From BJGN01 sp041159865 (lineage in GTDB: Bacteria; Bacteroidota; Bacteroidia; Chitinophagales; Saprospiraceae): 64,000 nucleotides of DNA. The notes beneath the pieces were generated by a model. The model was given only the letters and a program-made list of their open reading frames with translations, did not search any database and was not told the DNA's origin. The position numbers and the translations under genes were made by a program. Of this stretch, positions 25,101-33,799 are shown one piece after another. The stretch is taken from assembly GCA_041159865.1 (NCBI GenBank), contig JBEAXK010000064.1, positions 1 through 64,000 on the forward strand, read 5' to 3'. Each line of letters opens with the position of its first letter. Position 1 is the stretch's first letter.

Positions 25101-27898
25101 GAGAATACACCTGGATAAGGCCAGACCGTACTGAGGTAAAAGTGTCCTCACCAACGTTGACTATTCCAAACGCAAGTACTCTTTTTTCTGGGGACTGGAG
25201 ACTAAAAGCATCCTTTTTATCTTGCCCTGACGTTTTTTCCGAATTTGTTCCCATTACAATAAATGCTTTTGAAAAACCTCAGGTGGTATTGCCAGCTCAG
25301 GAAGTTTGTGTGGGTTCCCCTGTCAGATTATCCATTTCTAACCCTCAATCAAGCGGAACATATCAATGGAAGGGTCCATTGAACTTTCAACGCTCAGGTG
25401 CCAATGTTCTAATTGATAGTATTCAATTAGAACAGAAAGGAAAATATACCGTTCAGTTTGTAACTCAAAAAGGTTGTCAGGGAGAAGCGGTTACAGAACT
25501 TTTCGTCAAGCAGTCTGTCTTGATTACTTCCTTCGACTTGACCGGTGATGCCTGTGCAGGAAATAATGCAACCTTGATACTAAAACCAAATTTACTGCCT
25601 TTGGATAATGGTACTTATACCTACTTTTGGTCAGGACCCAATGGATTTGTTGGCAGGAACAGTCAGGTTAATCTTTCAGGATTAGGAGCTGCAGCAAATG
25701 GCAATTATCAATTATATGTAACAGCGGCAAATAATTGCCAGTCGAAAGTAGCCAACTATCAGATTAAGGTCGGTGAGAGACCCCCAAAACCAACAGCACC
25801 CGTTAGTAAAGATTTAGGTTTAAATGGATGTCTCAATAATAAATTTATTTTAAGCACTTCCCCATTCTCTGGCACAGGGAGTACCAGCTATCAATGGCAA
25901 TTACCTGATGGACGCAAAGTGGAAACCATCTTACCTGAATTGGAAATTGAGAAACTGGCCTTTTCGGATGCTGGTGATTATCAGGTTATGATTCGGAATA
26001 ATGGTTGTAATTCTGAAATCTCAGCAGTATCTAAAATAGCTGTAAAACCATTACCTACGCTTTCCGTTTCCCATAATTCTCCTGTTTGTGCCGGTTCAAC
26101 CCTTCGGTTGAATGCCAGTCAGTTTGATGGAGCTATCTACAAATGGTCGGGGCCTGGTAATTTTTCTTCTAACAATGCAGGTATTGAAATTACCCAGTCT
26201 CAAAAAAGCACAAATGAAGGAAATTATTCCGTGATTATGACTTTAAATGGTTGTACAACAGTTCCTGTTGTTATTCCCGTTACAGTGCTTCCTGCAGAAG
26301 TGATTCCAACACTTGAACCCATCAATGACGTATGTATAGATAAACAATCAAGTATTTCATTGAAAATTTCTCCAACAAATTATCTGGAAGGTTCAACTTA
26401 TGTGTGGTATGCCGATGGAAATCCAATTGATTCAGGAAAGCAATCCTTGTTAACGATCCAGAATTTAAATCCTTATGTAGGAAAATCAATCGTTTTTTCT
26501 GTTAAAAAGAAAGGTTCCTCTTGTACTTCAGAGGTGAATGCTTCCTTTCCAATAAAAATAACTTCTATTCCCAGTGAAAAAGCGGTGGTAGAAAATGATT
26601 TTTCTGTTTGTCCCGCAACTTCTATTAATATTAAAGCACAGTCAACTTCTCTTAGTACCGGTAGCTGGAGACAATGGCGGTCCAGTGATAATACGATCGT
26701 GGAAATTAAAAATGCCAGTTCACCTGTTGCCAGCGTGGAGGGTTTGAGGCCAGGTGAAACTTATTCCTTTATTTATTCCCTTTCAAATGGCGCTTGTTCT
26801 CAATTTTCTGCAGATACACTAACCGTTAGCCTAAAAGTCCAAAGTGAATCTTATGCTGGTCTGGATGTTAAAATTTGTGAGGCCACTTCCTTTTCTTTAA
26901 ATGCTAAAGAGGTTAATCAACTAAAAGGATTATGGACCCAATCTGCCCTTCAGGCAGCACAGGGGGTTAAGATTCTTTCCCCTGAAAAGGGAAATTCTGG
27001 GGTGTCAGGTTTGCAGGCTGGTAATAAATATACCTTTACCTGGACCCTTAATGGTGAATGCGGCACTTCTTCTGACGACGTATCTATTGTCATTTCTCAA
27101 AAAAATCCATTCGCAGGCGTGGACAAATCTATTTGTTTAAAAGACGGTAAAATTCAATTAGATGCAGAACCTGTCAATGAGGGAAGTAGTGCTCATTGGA
27201 AAACAACGACTCCAGGTGCCAGGTTTTCAGATAATGAATCAGCAACCTCCTTTGTATTTGGACTAACCGGGGGGAGCCATTCTTTTATTTGGGAGGTCGA
27301 TGAAGGAATTTGCGGACAACTCTCCCGGGATACGGTAAATATTAATATACTTAATCCGCCTGTTTTAAAAAGAGATACTTTTAAAATGGGTTTCAATACC
27401 TCTTTAAATACCCCTCTTTCGATCACAGCGAACAAGGATGAACGCTTAACGTATAATTTGTTAAATAATCCTTTCCGCGGTGAAGCAAAAATTAATTCGT
27501 CGGGGATATTGGAATATAAACCTAATGCTCTTTTTAAGGGAAATGAATTATTGGTTTATCAGGTTTGTAATAAGGACTGTGGTTGTAGTACCGGTGAAGT
27601 TTATATTGAAATTGGGGACGATAAATCCTGTTTGGCTCCCTCTATTATTACGCCAAATGGGGATGGGGTCAATGACGTTTTTGCCATTCCTTGTTTGTTT
27701 GGGTATAAGTTTCCAAATAATAAAGTGACTATATATAACCGGAGAGGAGATGTAGTTTTTAAGTCACAAGGGCCCTATCAAAATGATTGGGGCGGAAAAT
27801 ATGCAGAGGTCGCGCTTCCCGGTGGAACTTACTTTTTTGTTGTGGACTTTGGTGATGGCGAAAAACCACAATCTTCCTTTTTAATCATCCAATATTAA
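22178..27898 (+). CDS. Giant T9SS type-B surface protein with Ig-like repeats
   Basis: Secreted cell-surface protein of 1906 aa from ATG 22178; a TTG at 22172 is in frame. Signal peptide covers about residues 1-34. Residues 50-680 hold Cys-rich HYR/adhesin-like segments (for example STCSANVSLPYPL, YVMRDANGNADTC). About 690-1640 hold a series of Ig-like domains, each near 85-95 residues, recognisable by repeats of WxGPxGF (RWTGPNGF, LWTGPEGF, FWSGPNGF) and C-x-G-x-x-L. The C-terminal domain of about 86 residues starts ITPNGDGVNDVF and is the gliding-motility-associated (CHU_C, type-B) sorting domain. It is followed 7 bases later by a PorP/SprF gene. Adhesion or a scaffold role is likely. TTG-N20-TTAATTTG at 22087-22117 is a candidate promoter. 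Confidence 0.92.
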   Translation: MSRSILLFGSSLIKGIPALIILFQLLFIFESKAAVGDTLIVNCSVGEATYLNWLDNLSVKYKIPVVQAGGSVSVVPLPDGYPYMQTCEDTIRHTFTYFDAQGRQTGKNVFLFIRKNLLPPAIISPFPDTLRLTCTDIVPDRNSVSFETCQLASVTYDEVITKDSLCSYSSKIISTWTARDKCNRQTTYRLVILISPLQSSLFLKKAPDVTVPCGSSTHPSATGRPELLESCELVSLTHQDSIVGSISTNCTTSYFIFRKWTAKGSCSSTSFYTQKITVTNTSALRVLCPSDREIKVYNSTCSANVSLPYPLTQGLCPSGSVYLKINEGNTLRWGNTEEKNVLLPSGFHKITYLITDCEGNSSNCIWFVHVKDFYAPEISCSGDKSAVVPTGECIAPVPLPRPTISTDNCNQTHLYQQNSAVDSSYARVIFSDVLLPFSVAFNEVPTSIQDSATISFDFRLNMSNPLVRLNIRGERNELIGSIPFHASGCNIRRNISFKIAPQVVQNWLSDGKVSFSIQPVGQIFPCDSVDIFTKFDNKSFFTANFSVNRLNPYFYINGVTTYPNTIFDLDRPVPVVQLNPGISQVYYVMRDANGNADTCTFNITTIDDQFPIIQCQPVVKKYSPGDISFPVITTDEVILSLSDNCPIARKELNISRLTCEQTNGNIPLILTVFDQAGNKKTCNTVVSVQKETPKPDYKVNVCGGDTLFLFANPPSQALGNVFQYRWTGPNGFTSTLQNPKIPFSQGIHSGNYTVEVTGTMGCKSSGTVNVFIADLPSRAIIQGAQIYCVGSTINMRSGANPIGTNIKYHWYKGTYPTGNLQAITDLPLYSIVQNQETTLSYYLMVENSGCFSEPSVARNIKVYAQPIAKPLQDSLQLCVGGTLNLGTDVQGEGISYLWTGPEGFNSTLRIPPALSNVTLKNGGNYKLAVSRTGCSTSETFIKVAVSEVPEKPSVISNSPICAGDTLFLQSTFFPGEYTWIRPDRTEVKVSSPTLTIPNASTLFSGDWRLKASFLSCPDVFSEFVPITINAFEKPQVVLPAQEVCVGSPVRLSISNPQSSGTYQWKGPLNFQRSGANVLIDSIQLEQKGKYTVQFVTQKGCQGEAVTELFVKQSVLITSFDLTGDACAGNNATLILKPNLLPLDNGTYTYFWSGPNGFVGRNSQVNLSGLGAAANGNYQLYVTAANNCQSKVANYQIKVGERPPKPTAPVSKDLGLNGCLNNKFILSTSPFSGTGSTSYQWQLPDGRKVETILPELEIEKLAFSDAGDYQVMIRNNGCNSEISAVSKIAVKPLPTLSVSHNSPVCAGSTLRLNASQFDGAIYKWSGPGNFSSNNAGIEITQSQKSTNEGNYSVIMTLNGCTTVPVVIPVTVLPAEVIPTLEPINDVCIDKQSSISLKISPTNYLEGSTYVWYADGNPIDSGKQSLLTIQNLNPYVGKSIVFSVKKKGSSCTSEVNASFPIKITSIPSEKAVVENDFSVCPATSINIKAQSTSLSTGSWRQWRSSDNTIVEIKNASSPVASVEGLRPGETYSFIYSLSNGACSQFSADTLTVSLKVQSESYAGLDVKICEATSFSLNAKEVNQLKGLWTQSALQAAQGVKILSPEKGNSGVSGLQAGNKYTFTWTLNGECGTSSDDVSIVISQKNPFAGVDKSICLKDGKIQLDAEPVNEGSSAHWKTTTPGARFSDNESATSFVFGLTGGSHSFIWEVDEGICGQLSRDTVNINILNPPVLKRDTFKMGFNTSLNTPLSITANKDERLTYNLLNNPFRGEAKINSSGILEYKPNALFKGNELLVYQVCNKDCGCSTGEVYIEIGDDKSCLAPSIITPNGDGVNDVFAIPCLFGYKFPNNKVTIYNRRGDVVFKSQGPYQNDWGGKYAEVALPGGTYFFVVDFGDGEKPQSSFLIIQY

Positions 27899-27905
27899 AG
27901 CACAA

Positions 27906-28856
27906 ATGATGAATAGGTTTACCTTTAAATTTTTCATTCTTACAGGGTTGCTTTTTATACAGTGGCAGCAGCTTTCCGCTCAACAGGAAGATGCTTTTGC
28001 ACAGTTTATGTACTACAAGCAGGCAATAAATCCGGCAAATACAGGGAGTAGTCCAGGTATTAATATTACCGGATTAGTCAGAAATCAGTGGATAGGGTTA
28101 AACGGGGCACCAAAATGGCAATCGCTCTTGTTTTCTATGCCACTCTTAAATAACAGGGTTGGCGTTGGTGGAAATATCTATCGTCATACCATCGGCATTA
28201 CCCGAATTACAGGTTTAGATGGCTCTTATGCCTATCGGATTCCAGTACCTAGAGGTTTTTTAAGCCTTGGTTTACAAACATCGGTTCGTTTTATGCAACA
28301 AAATTTCGGGCTGGTCACTGGTACACAACCTATTGAACAGGATGAATCCATTCCCATAGGTCTCCAGTCAAAATACCTACCCAATTTTGGCGCAGGCATT
28401 TATTACGAAACTAAACGTGCTTACGCTGGTATTTCAGTTCCCCGATTGTTAAGGGCGAATATTGATTTTTCTGATAAAGGTCAGTGGATAACCAGAGAAA
28501 CACAACATTATTATTTTATGGCAGGGGTAGCCATTCCTTTAGGGGAAGCCTGGGAGTTGAATCCTCAAACTTTATGGAGGTATTTGCCGAATGCACCTTT
28601 TGATGCAGACTTAAATCTTTCCGCTATTTTCAAGAGAAAAATTTCAGGGGGAATCAGCTACAGAATTGGAAGTGAAACGGCCATTTTATCAACAGGTCTT
28701 CAACTGGGAGATCATTTACATCTGGGAATGGCTTTTGAGGCTTCATTTACAGAGATTCAAAAATATAACAGCGGTACTGCGGAGGTCATCATTCGTTATT
28801 TTTTAGCCTCTAAAAAAGGGGAAAATGCAGAAGCTGTTACGCCCCGTTTTTATTAA
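27906..28856 (+). CDS. PorP/SprF-family T9SS outer-membrane protein
   Basis: Outer-membrane beta-barrel of 316 aa that in other Bacteroidota partners a type-B T9SS substrate and aids its secretion or surface attachment. Signal peptide about 1-25 (LLFIQWQQLSAQ). The family start QFMYYKQAINPANTGS and RNQWIGLNGAPKWQ (with the GAP element) are clear, and the C-terminal FLASKKGENAEAV is polar. It lies 7 bases after the large surface protein and 20 bases before the OmpA-type gene, so these three form a transcription unit with a shared job. Confidence 0.95.
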   Translation: MMNRFTFKFFILTGLLFIQWQQLSAQQEDAFAQFMYYKQAINPANTGSSPGINITGLVRNQWIGLNGAPKWQSLLFSMPLLNNRVGVGGNIYRHTIGITRITGLDGSYAYRIPVPRGFLSLGLQTSVRFMQQNFGLVTGTQPIEQDESIPIGLQSKYLPNFGAGIYYETKRAYAGISVPRLLRANIDFSDKGQWITRETQHYYFMAGVAIPLGEAWELNPQTLWRYLPNAPFDADLNLSAIFKRKISGGISYRIGSETAILSTGLQLGDHLHLGMAFEASFTEIQKYNSGTAEVIIRYFLASKKGENAEAVTPRFY

Positions 28857-28876
28857 TTCGGAAAAATAATTCGGTT

Positions 28877-30514
28877 ATGTTGAACAAACGCTCCTTTTTC
28901 ATGCCATTTTTGCTCTATTTCCTTTTCGGAGAAATGACTGCGTTTGGTCAATCAGGCGATAAAGAAAATAAAATGAATATATTCCCCCTCTCCATGATTA
29001 ATTCAGATGAAAGGGAATTTTCACCAAACCTTTATCAAGGAAAACTGGTCTTCGTATCCTCTCAGTTAAAAGTGGGATTACCTGACCCGGTTTCAGGCGA
29101 ATCCTATTATGATTTATTAACCATTGATATAAAAAAGGGATTACCTTCAGGCAAATCGAAAAACTTTTCTATCGACTTAAATACCCCCTTGCATGAAGGG
29201 CCCTGCAGTTTCACTACAGACGGAAAGAAAATATTTTTTACCCGTAGTAATCAACTGAATGGTGCACCCATTCTGGATGATGAGGGGAAAATACAACTCC
29301 AGATTTATGAAGCTACTTTTAACGGGACAAATTGGAGTAATATTAAAATACTTTCTTTTAATAAGGGAAATGATTCCTTTATGCATCCTTCTATCAGTCC
29401 CGATGGTGAAAAACTTTATTTTGCCTCCAATAAATCAGGTGGCTATGGGGGTTATGATATTTATTTTGCCGAAAAAGAAGGCGATAACTGGTCTGAACCT
29501 ATAAATATGGGGCCTGAGATTAATTCCAGTGGTAATGAAGGCTTTCCCTATATGCCCCCAAATGGAGTGCTTTTCTTTGCCTCAAATGGACATAAAGGAT
29601 TAGGAGCCATTGACTTATTTATGATAGATATAAGTAGTAATCGCTGGGGCGCATTGCTCAATCTAGGTGAACCCATTAATTCTCCATCTGACGATTTTGG
29701 TATTACCCTGAAGGATTACACTACTGGATTCTTTTCTACCAACAGACCAGGTGGCAAGGGTAAGGATGATATTTATGCTTTCGAAAGTCAGTTTCCGTTG
29801 ACAGGAGTTCTTTTACAGAATAAACCAGCAGTGCCTCAATTACAATTTTTTGACCAGCGCATGGGATCTCCAGTCGAAGGTGTGCAGGTTAATTTTTTAA
29901 ATGTGGAAAATGTGGATAAATGGGATCAGATATATACCTCCAATAGCAATGGCATTATTCAGTTCCAACCTTTTTTTGATGAGGACAGATGGCTGAATAT
30001 CCAAAAAAATGGCTACAGAACGCAAGAAATTTTATTGGAAAAACAAACCTTAGGGCAAGAACCCCGGTCTATTTTCATAATCCTCGATTCTTTGTTTTCC
30101 GTTCCATTACCCGCTGTTGTCCAGGATTTACCATCAACTCCCCCAACAGTTATTCCAAAATCATTTACGCTCGATAATCTATATTATCCATACAATGATT
30201 TTAATGTGCCAGCTAACCAAAAGGAAAAATTAAAAGTACTTGCGGAGGCCTTAAAGGCGAATACTTCAATGAGAGTTAAAATTTCTGCCCATACAGATGC
30301 AAGGGGTTCTTTTGAATATAATAAGGCTCTTTCTCTTAAAAGAGCAAACGCTATTCAACAGTTTTTAATTCTTCAGGGAGCAGCTGAAGTTCAACTTAAA
30401 GTGTTCGGCTATGGGGAATCTCTTCCCAGAAATCGTTGCGTTGATGGAGTGGTTTGCCCTGAATCAGAACATGCTTTTAATCGAAGGGTTGAATTTATGA
30501 TACTCGAAAATTAA
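28877..30514 (+). CDS. OmpA-family protein with WD40-like propeller
   Basis: Periplasmic or outer-membrane protein of 545 aa. Signal peptide about 1-26. A WD40-like (PD40) beta-propeller at about 30-300 is visible as repeats such as SPDGEKLYFASNKSGGYGGYDIYF and related GYDIYFAE segments. A short carboxypeptidase-regulatory-like segment follows near 300-385. The C-terminal OmpA domain (about 440-545) has the peptidoglycan-binding NAHTDARGS/SLKRA pattern (AHTDARG ... LSLKRA). Such proteins accompany PorP/SprF and type-B T9SS substrates and may anchor them to peptidoglycan. The radical SAM gene follows 11 bases later. Confidence 0.93.
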   Translation: MLNKRSFFMPFLLYFLFGEMTAFGQSGDKENKMNIFPLSMINSDEREFSPNLYQGKLVFVSSQLKVGLPDPVSGESYYDLLTIDIKKGLPSGKSKNFSIDLNTPLHEGPCSFTTDGKKIFFTRSNQLNGAPILDDEGKIQLQIYEATFNGTNWSNIKILSFNKGNDSFMHPSISPDGEKLYFASNKSGGYGGYDIYFAEKEGDNWSEPINMGPEINSSGNEGFPYMPPNGVLFFASNGHKGLGAIDLFMIDISSNRWGALLNLGEPINSPSDDFGITLKDYTTGFFSTNRPGGKGKDDIYAFESQFPLTGVLLQNKPAVPQLQFFDQRMGSPVEGVQVNFLNVENVDKWDQIYTSNSNGIIQFQPFFDEDRWLNIQKNGYRTQEILLEKQTLGQEPRSIFIILDSLFSVPLPAVVQDLPSTPPTVIPKSFTLDNLYYPYNDFNVPANQKEKLKVLAEALKANTSMRVKISAHTDARGSFEYNKALSLKRANAIQQFLILQGAAEVQLKVFGYGESLPRNRCVDGVVCPESEHAFNRRVEFMILEN

Positions 30515-30525
30515 GGCAAAAAAGC

Positions 30526-31614
30526 ATGAAAAAGATTTATTTTGCCTACCACTTTCTTCGAAAATTTACCTTGAGAAAGGCAATAAATCTGTTAGCTGTC
30601 TGGATTTCTTACCAACTGACTTTACTGCTAAAAAGGCCAGTTCATTGGGGAAATGTAGTTTCATTGTCTATAGAACCTACCACTGCATGTAATCTGCGTT
30701 GTCCGGAATGCCCGAGCGGACTCAGACAATTTACCCGAGATACGGGAACATTAAAAATCGATTTTTTTAGAAAAACCATAGACGAACTTTATAAAAATTT
30801 GTCCTTCCTTATCTTTTATTTCCAAGGGGAACCATTCCTGAATCCTCATTTTCTTGAAATGGTCGCCTATGCCAATGAGAAAAATATATTTACTATCACT
30901 TCTACAAATGCTCATTTTTTATCACCTGAAGTGGCTAAAAAAACAGTTCTTTCCGGTTTAGACAGATTGATCATTTCTATTGATGGAACAACGCAAGAGG
31001 TTTATGAGCAGTACCGGAAAGCAGGTATACTGGCTAATGTATTGGAGGGAACCAGGAATATAATAGCCGCCAGAAAATCGATGGGGGTAAGTCACCCGGA
31101 AGTCTTTTTTCAGTTTTTAGTAGTTAAACCAAATGAACATCAAATGGAGGATGTCAAATCCCTGGCAAAAGAAATGGAGGTAGATGGAGTTCTATTTAAG
31201 TCGGCGCAGGTATATGATTTTGAAAATGGTAATCCATTAATTCCAACCATAAATCGTTTCTCCCGGTATAAAGAAATTCGTCCAGGTAAATTTGAGTTAA
31301 AAAATAAACTGGAAAACCGATGCTGGAAATTATGGCATGGTTCGGTGATTACCTGGAATGGCCTGGTCGTGCCCTGTTGTTTTGATAAAGATGCTTCATA
31401 TATCATGGGTAATTTAAACCAGCATTCTTTTAAAGAAATCTGGTCCATGAAGCCTTACATCTCCTTTAGAAAACAATTGGTGGCTGATAGAAAAAAAATA
31501 GATATTTGTCAAAATTGTACAGAAGGGTGTGCTAAAGAAAATGCCCTTTTTTCCTCCGGTGTATTCACATTTGTCAATCCCTCAGGGTCAAGCGCTGTTA
31601 CTAAACATATTTGA
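30526..31614 (+). CDS. Radical SAM/SPASM-domain protein
   Basis: Radical S-adenosylmethionine enzyme, 362 aa. The 4Fe-4S cluster motif CNLRCPEC has cysteines at 55, 59 and 62. A SPASM domain with additional Cys (VPCCFDKDASYIMGNL and ICQNCTEGC) lies near the C-terminus and should bind extra Fe-S clusters. An N-terminal hydrophobic stretch (about 17-36, LLAVWISYQLTLLLKRP) may attach it to the membrane. It is 11 bases after the OmpA gene, so it may modify a secreted or lipid product of that operon, but no substrate peptide is visible. The last 106 bases overlap mobA on the opposite strand. Substrate unknown. Confidence 0.88.
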   Translation: MKKIYFAYHFLRKFTLRKAINLLAVWISYQLTLLLKRPVHWGNVVSLSIEPTTACNLRCPECPSGLRQFTRDTGTLKIDFFRKTIDELYKNLSFLIFYFQGEPFLNPHFLEMVAYANEKNIFTITSTNAHFLSPEVAKKTVLSGLDRLIISIDGTTQEVYEQYRKAGILANVLEGTRNIIAARKSMGVSHPEVFFQFLVVKPNEHQMEDVKSLAKEMEVDGVLFKSAQVYDFENGNPLIPTINRFSRYKEIRPGKFELKNKLENRCWKLWHGSVITWNGLVVPCCFDKDASYIMGNLNQHSFKEIWSMKPYISFRKQLVADRKKIDICQNCTEGCAKENALFSSGVFTFVNPSGSSAVTKHI

Positions 31615-32099
31615 TTATGGTTTAATATGTTTATCAGGCTATAATTTCCCTCATTATATTGTTCTTGTATGAGGGGAAATGCGGTCGCTTCCCAAATCCC
31701 GGTTAATGGTTCCGGAAGGTTATTTGTTGTCGATTTAAAAACGGTAGCTATAGCATTGGGGTCTCTTTCAGTGATGAGTTGCTTGATATTTCTGGCGGAA
31801 AACAAGGGTAAGTCACAAGGAACTATGAACCAGGCAACTTCCTTATGGAGTAAGAAAGCAGATAATAATCCACTCATAGGACCTTTAGATGGAACCTGAT
31901 CGGTTATGGTATTAAAATCGATAGTATTTTTTGAAATCTGTTCTTGCTGGCAAGAAATATATACCTTTTCGCAAAAAGGAGCTAGCATTTTGGCTAAAAA
32001 TATACGGTGCTCTATGCCAAAATAGGAAATTTGACTTTTATCTTCCCCCATTCTGATACTTTTTCCTCCGGCAAGAACTAATCCATAAAGGGGATTCAT
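31509..32099 (-). CDS. mobA: Molybdenum cofactor guanylyltransferase
   Basis: Attaches GMP to Mo-molybdopterin to form the bis-MGD used by DMSO-reductase-type enzymes such as the oxidoreductase encoded upstream. LAGGKSIRMGEDK at 9-21 is the nucleotide-binding start, VPCDLPLF (about 92-99) the second block, and NVNTPEE near the C-terminus is the family ending. At 196 aa it is normal. Last gene of the minus-strand cofactor operon, 9 bases after moaC. The 3' end overlaps the radical SAM gene by 106 bases, which is unusually long but includes the conserved NTPE block, so both genes seem intact. Confidence 0.92.
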   Translation of the reverse strand: MNPLYGLVLAGGKSIRMGEDKSQISYFGIEHRIFLAKMLAPFCEKVYISCQQEQISKNTIDFNTITDQVPSKGPMSGLLSAFLLHKEVAWFIVPCDLPLFSARNIKQLITERDPNAIATVFKSTTNNLPEPLTGIWEATAFPLIQEQYNEGNYSLINILNHNQICLVTALDPEGLTNVNTPEEKRAFSLAHPSVQF

Positions 32100-32108
32100 A
32101 GGGTAAGA

Positions 32109-32606
32109 TTATTTTGACAAATAGGATGATTTTCCACCTGTTTTAGAGAGCAGATATACTTCTTTAATGATCATTTCCTGAGAAAGAGCTTTACACATAT
32201 CATAAATAGTGAGCGCAGCCAGGGTTGCACCAGTTAATGCTTCCATTTCAACGCCTGTTTTTCCAGTGACTTTGACGGTGCAGTCTATCCAGATTTCATT
32301 TTCCCCCTGAACATAAATATGGACATCACATTTTTCAACAGGTAAAATGTGGCATAGTGGAATTAAATCGGCTGTTTTTTTTACCCCCATAATGCCAGCT
32401 AAAATGGCTGTTTGAAAAACGGCTCCTTTTTTTGTAGTAAAATTATTTTCCTTTAAAAAGGGCATCACGCTGGATGGTATAAAGATTTTTGCCCTGGCGA
32501 TGGCCTCGCGTTGAGTAGCTGATTTGTTACTTACATCGACCATATTTGGATTATCATTTTCGTCAAGATGGGAAAAAGACATATTAGGAAGATTTAGGGT
32601 TATCAT
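32109..32606 (-). CDS. moaC: Cyclic pyranopterin monophosphate synthase
   Basis: Converts the MoaA product to cyclic pyranopterin monophosphate, early in molybdenum cofactor synthesis. At 165 aa it is normal. MVDVSNK (22-28), DLIPLCH (about 77-83) and VEMEALTGA (about 121-129), and the C-terminal LLSKTGGKSS block, match the family. Its ATG (32604-32606) overlaps the moeA stop codon (ATGA), so the two are translationally coupled. A fusion with MoaB, seen in some bacteria, is absent. Confidence 0.95.
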   Translation of the reverse strand: MITLNLPNMSFSHLDENDNPNMVDVSNKSATQREAIARAKIFIPSSVMPFLKENNFTTKKGAVFQTAILAGIMGVKKTADLIPLCHILPVEKCDVHIYVQGENEIWIDCTVKVTGKTGVEMEALTGATLAALTIYDMCKALSQEMIIKEVYLLSKTGGKSSYLSK

Positions 32607-33799
32607 TTAATTGGCCAGAAAGAGAAAAAGTGACCCGCATGAAATTCATTTTCACTTTCGGGCAATTCTATAAATCCATCTGCTTCCAGCAAATTGGTAA
32701 AATCTCCCGATCCATTTCCAGGGAGTGGATCGGCTTCAAGTATATATGTTTCAGGATGAATGGTTAGCCTGACAGGAACAAAATAAGTTAAAGGTGCTTT
32801 AAAGTAAATGGATTTTAGTAGTTTGACTTTCTGTGAAGCAATCTCTTTTAAACCGAAACATGCTTTTATCCACGGAATTAAGTACCTGGTAACACATAAG
32901 AGAGTTGAAACCGGATTTCCAGGTAAGGCAAAAATTTTGGTTCGCTCATTGCCACCAAAAAAGAACGGTTTTCCGGGGCGCTGTGAAACCTTATGGAAAT
33001 ATGAATTTATCCCTGCTTCTTTCAATGCTTTTGGAATATAATCAAATTTACCAGCTGAAACTCCGCCACTTAAGATGATTAGTTCATAATTTTCTAGTAA
33101 TTCATTCAATTTCTTTTGAACATATTCCTCATTGTCAGGTAAATGAATCATGTCGGGGACCATGCCCCATTTTCTCAAAAAACTAAAAATAGCATAAGTG
33201 TTTGAAATTCTTATCTGATGCATTTTAGGTGTAGTAGTAACGGGAACCAGTTCGTCTCCTGTTGAAATAAGAACGGTCTTAGGATATTGAACTACCATTA
33301 AGGATGATTTTCCCACGGATGCAGCAACGCTCAATTCGACGGGGCCTAAAAATACACCTTTTTCCAGCAATGAAGCACCAGCTGGTTTATCAGAGCCACA
33401 GAGATGAATATTTTGTAATTTTTCTACTTGATCTATATTAACTTTTGCCATTCCATCTGAAATGGAAAGATCTTCATAGCGAACAATAACATCAGTATGT
33501 TCAGGTAAAATGGCACCCGTCATAATTTCCACGCAATGATTTTCATTGGCTAACGAATATAGCTCATCGCCAGCGGCTACTGTTTTTTCAATAGGAAATA
33601 TTCTAATTCCAGATGAAAAAGCACTGAAATTTAGGGCAATCCCATCCATTGTAACCCTGTTAAAAGGTGGAAATGGTCTGTCCGCCACAATATTTTCATC
33701 GAGAACCCTGCCAAATGCTTCAGTTAAAGAAACTTCGGTACTACTTAAAGGCAGTTTGTTTGCCAGTACGAGCTTGTAAGCATCTTTTACCTTAATCAT
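32603..33799 (-). CDS. moeA: Molybdopterin molybdenumtransferase
   Basis: Inserts molybdate into adenylylated molybdopterin. At 398 aa it is normal for MoeA. The DRPFPPFNRVTMDGIAL segment (about 40-56) is the family start, TGDELV (about 187-192) and SGGVSAG (about 237-243) the MoCF/MogA-like core, and FALPGNPVST (about 288-297) a further signature. It overlaps the upstream oxidoreductase gene by 4 bases (33796-33799) and the downstream moaC ATG by its own stop, so three genes are coupled in a row. No separate mog or moaB gene is in the window. Confidence 0.95.
   Translation of the reverse strand: MIKVKDAYKLVLANKLPLSSTEVSLTEAFGRVLDENIVADRPFPPFNRVTMDGIALNFSAFSSGIRIFPIEKTVAAGDELYSLANENHCVEIMTGAILPEHTDVIVRYEDLSISDGMAKVNIDQVEKLQNIHLCGSDKPAGASLLEKGVFLGPVELSVAASVGKSSLMVVQYPKTVLISTGDELVPVTTTPKMHQIRISNTYAIFSFLRKWGMVPDMIHLPDNEEYVQKKLNELLENYELIILSGGVSAGKFDYIPKALKEAGINSYFHKVSQRPGKPFFFGGNERTKIFALPGNPVSTLLCVTRYLIPWIKACFGLKEIASQKVKLLKSIYFKAPLTYFVPVRLTIHPETYILEADPLPGNGSGDFTNLLEADGFIELPESENEFHAGHFFSFWPIK

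Noticed and set aside
24250..27100. Tandem DNA repeats in the large surface gene
   Set aside because: The Ig-like domains share short motifs such as WxGPxGF but diverge at DNA level; protein-domain repeats, not recent DNA duplications.
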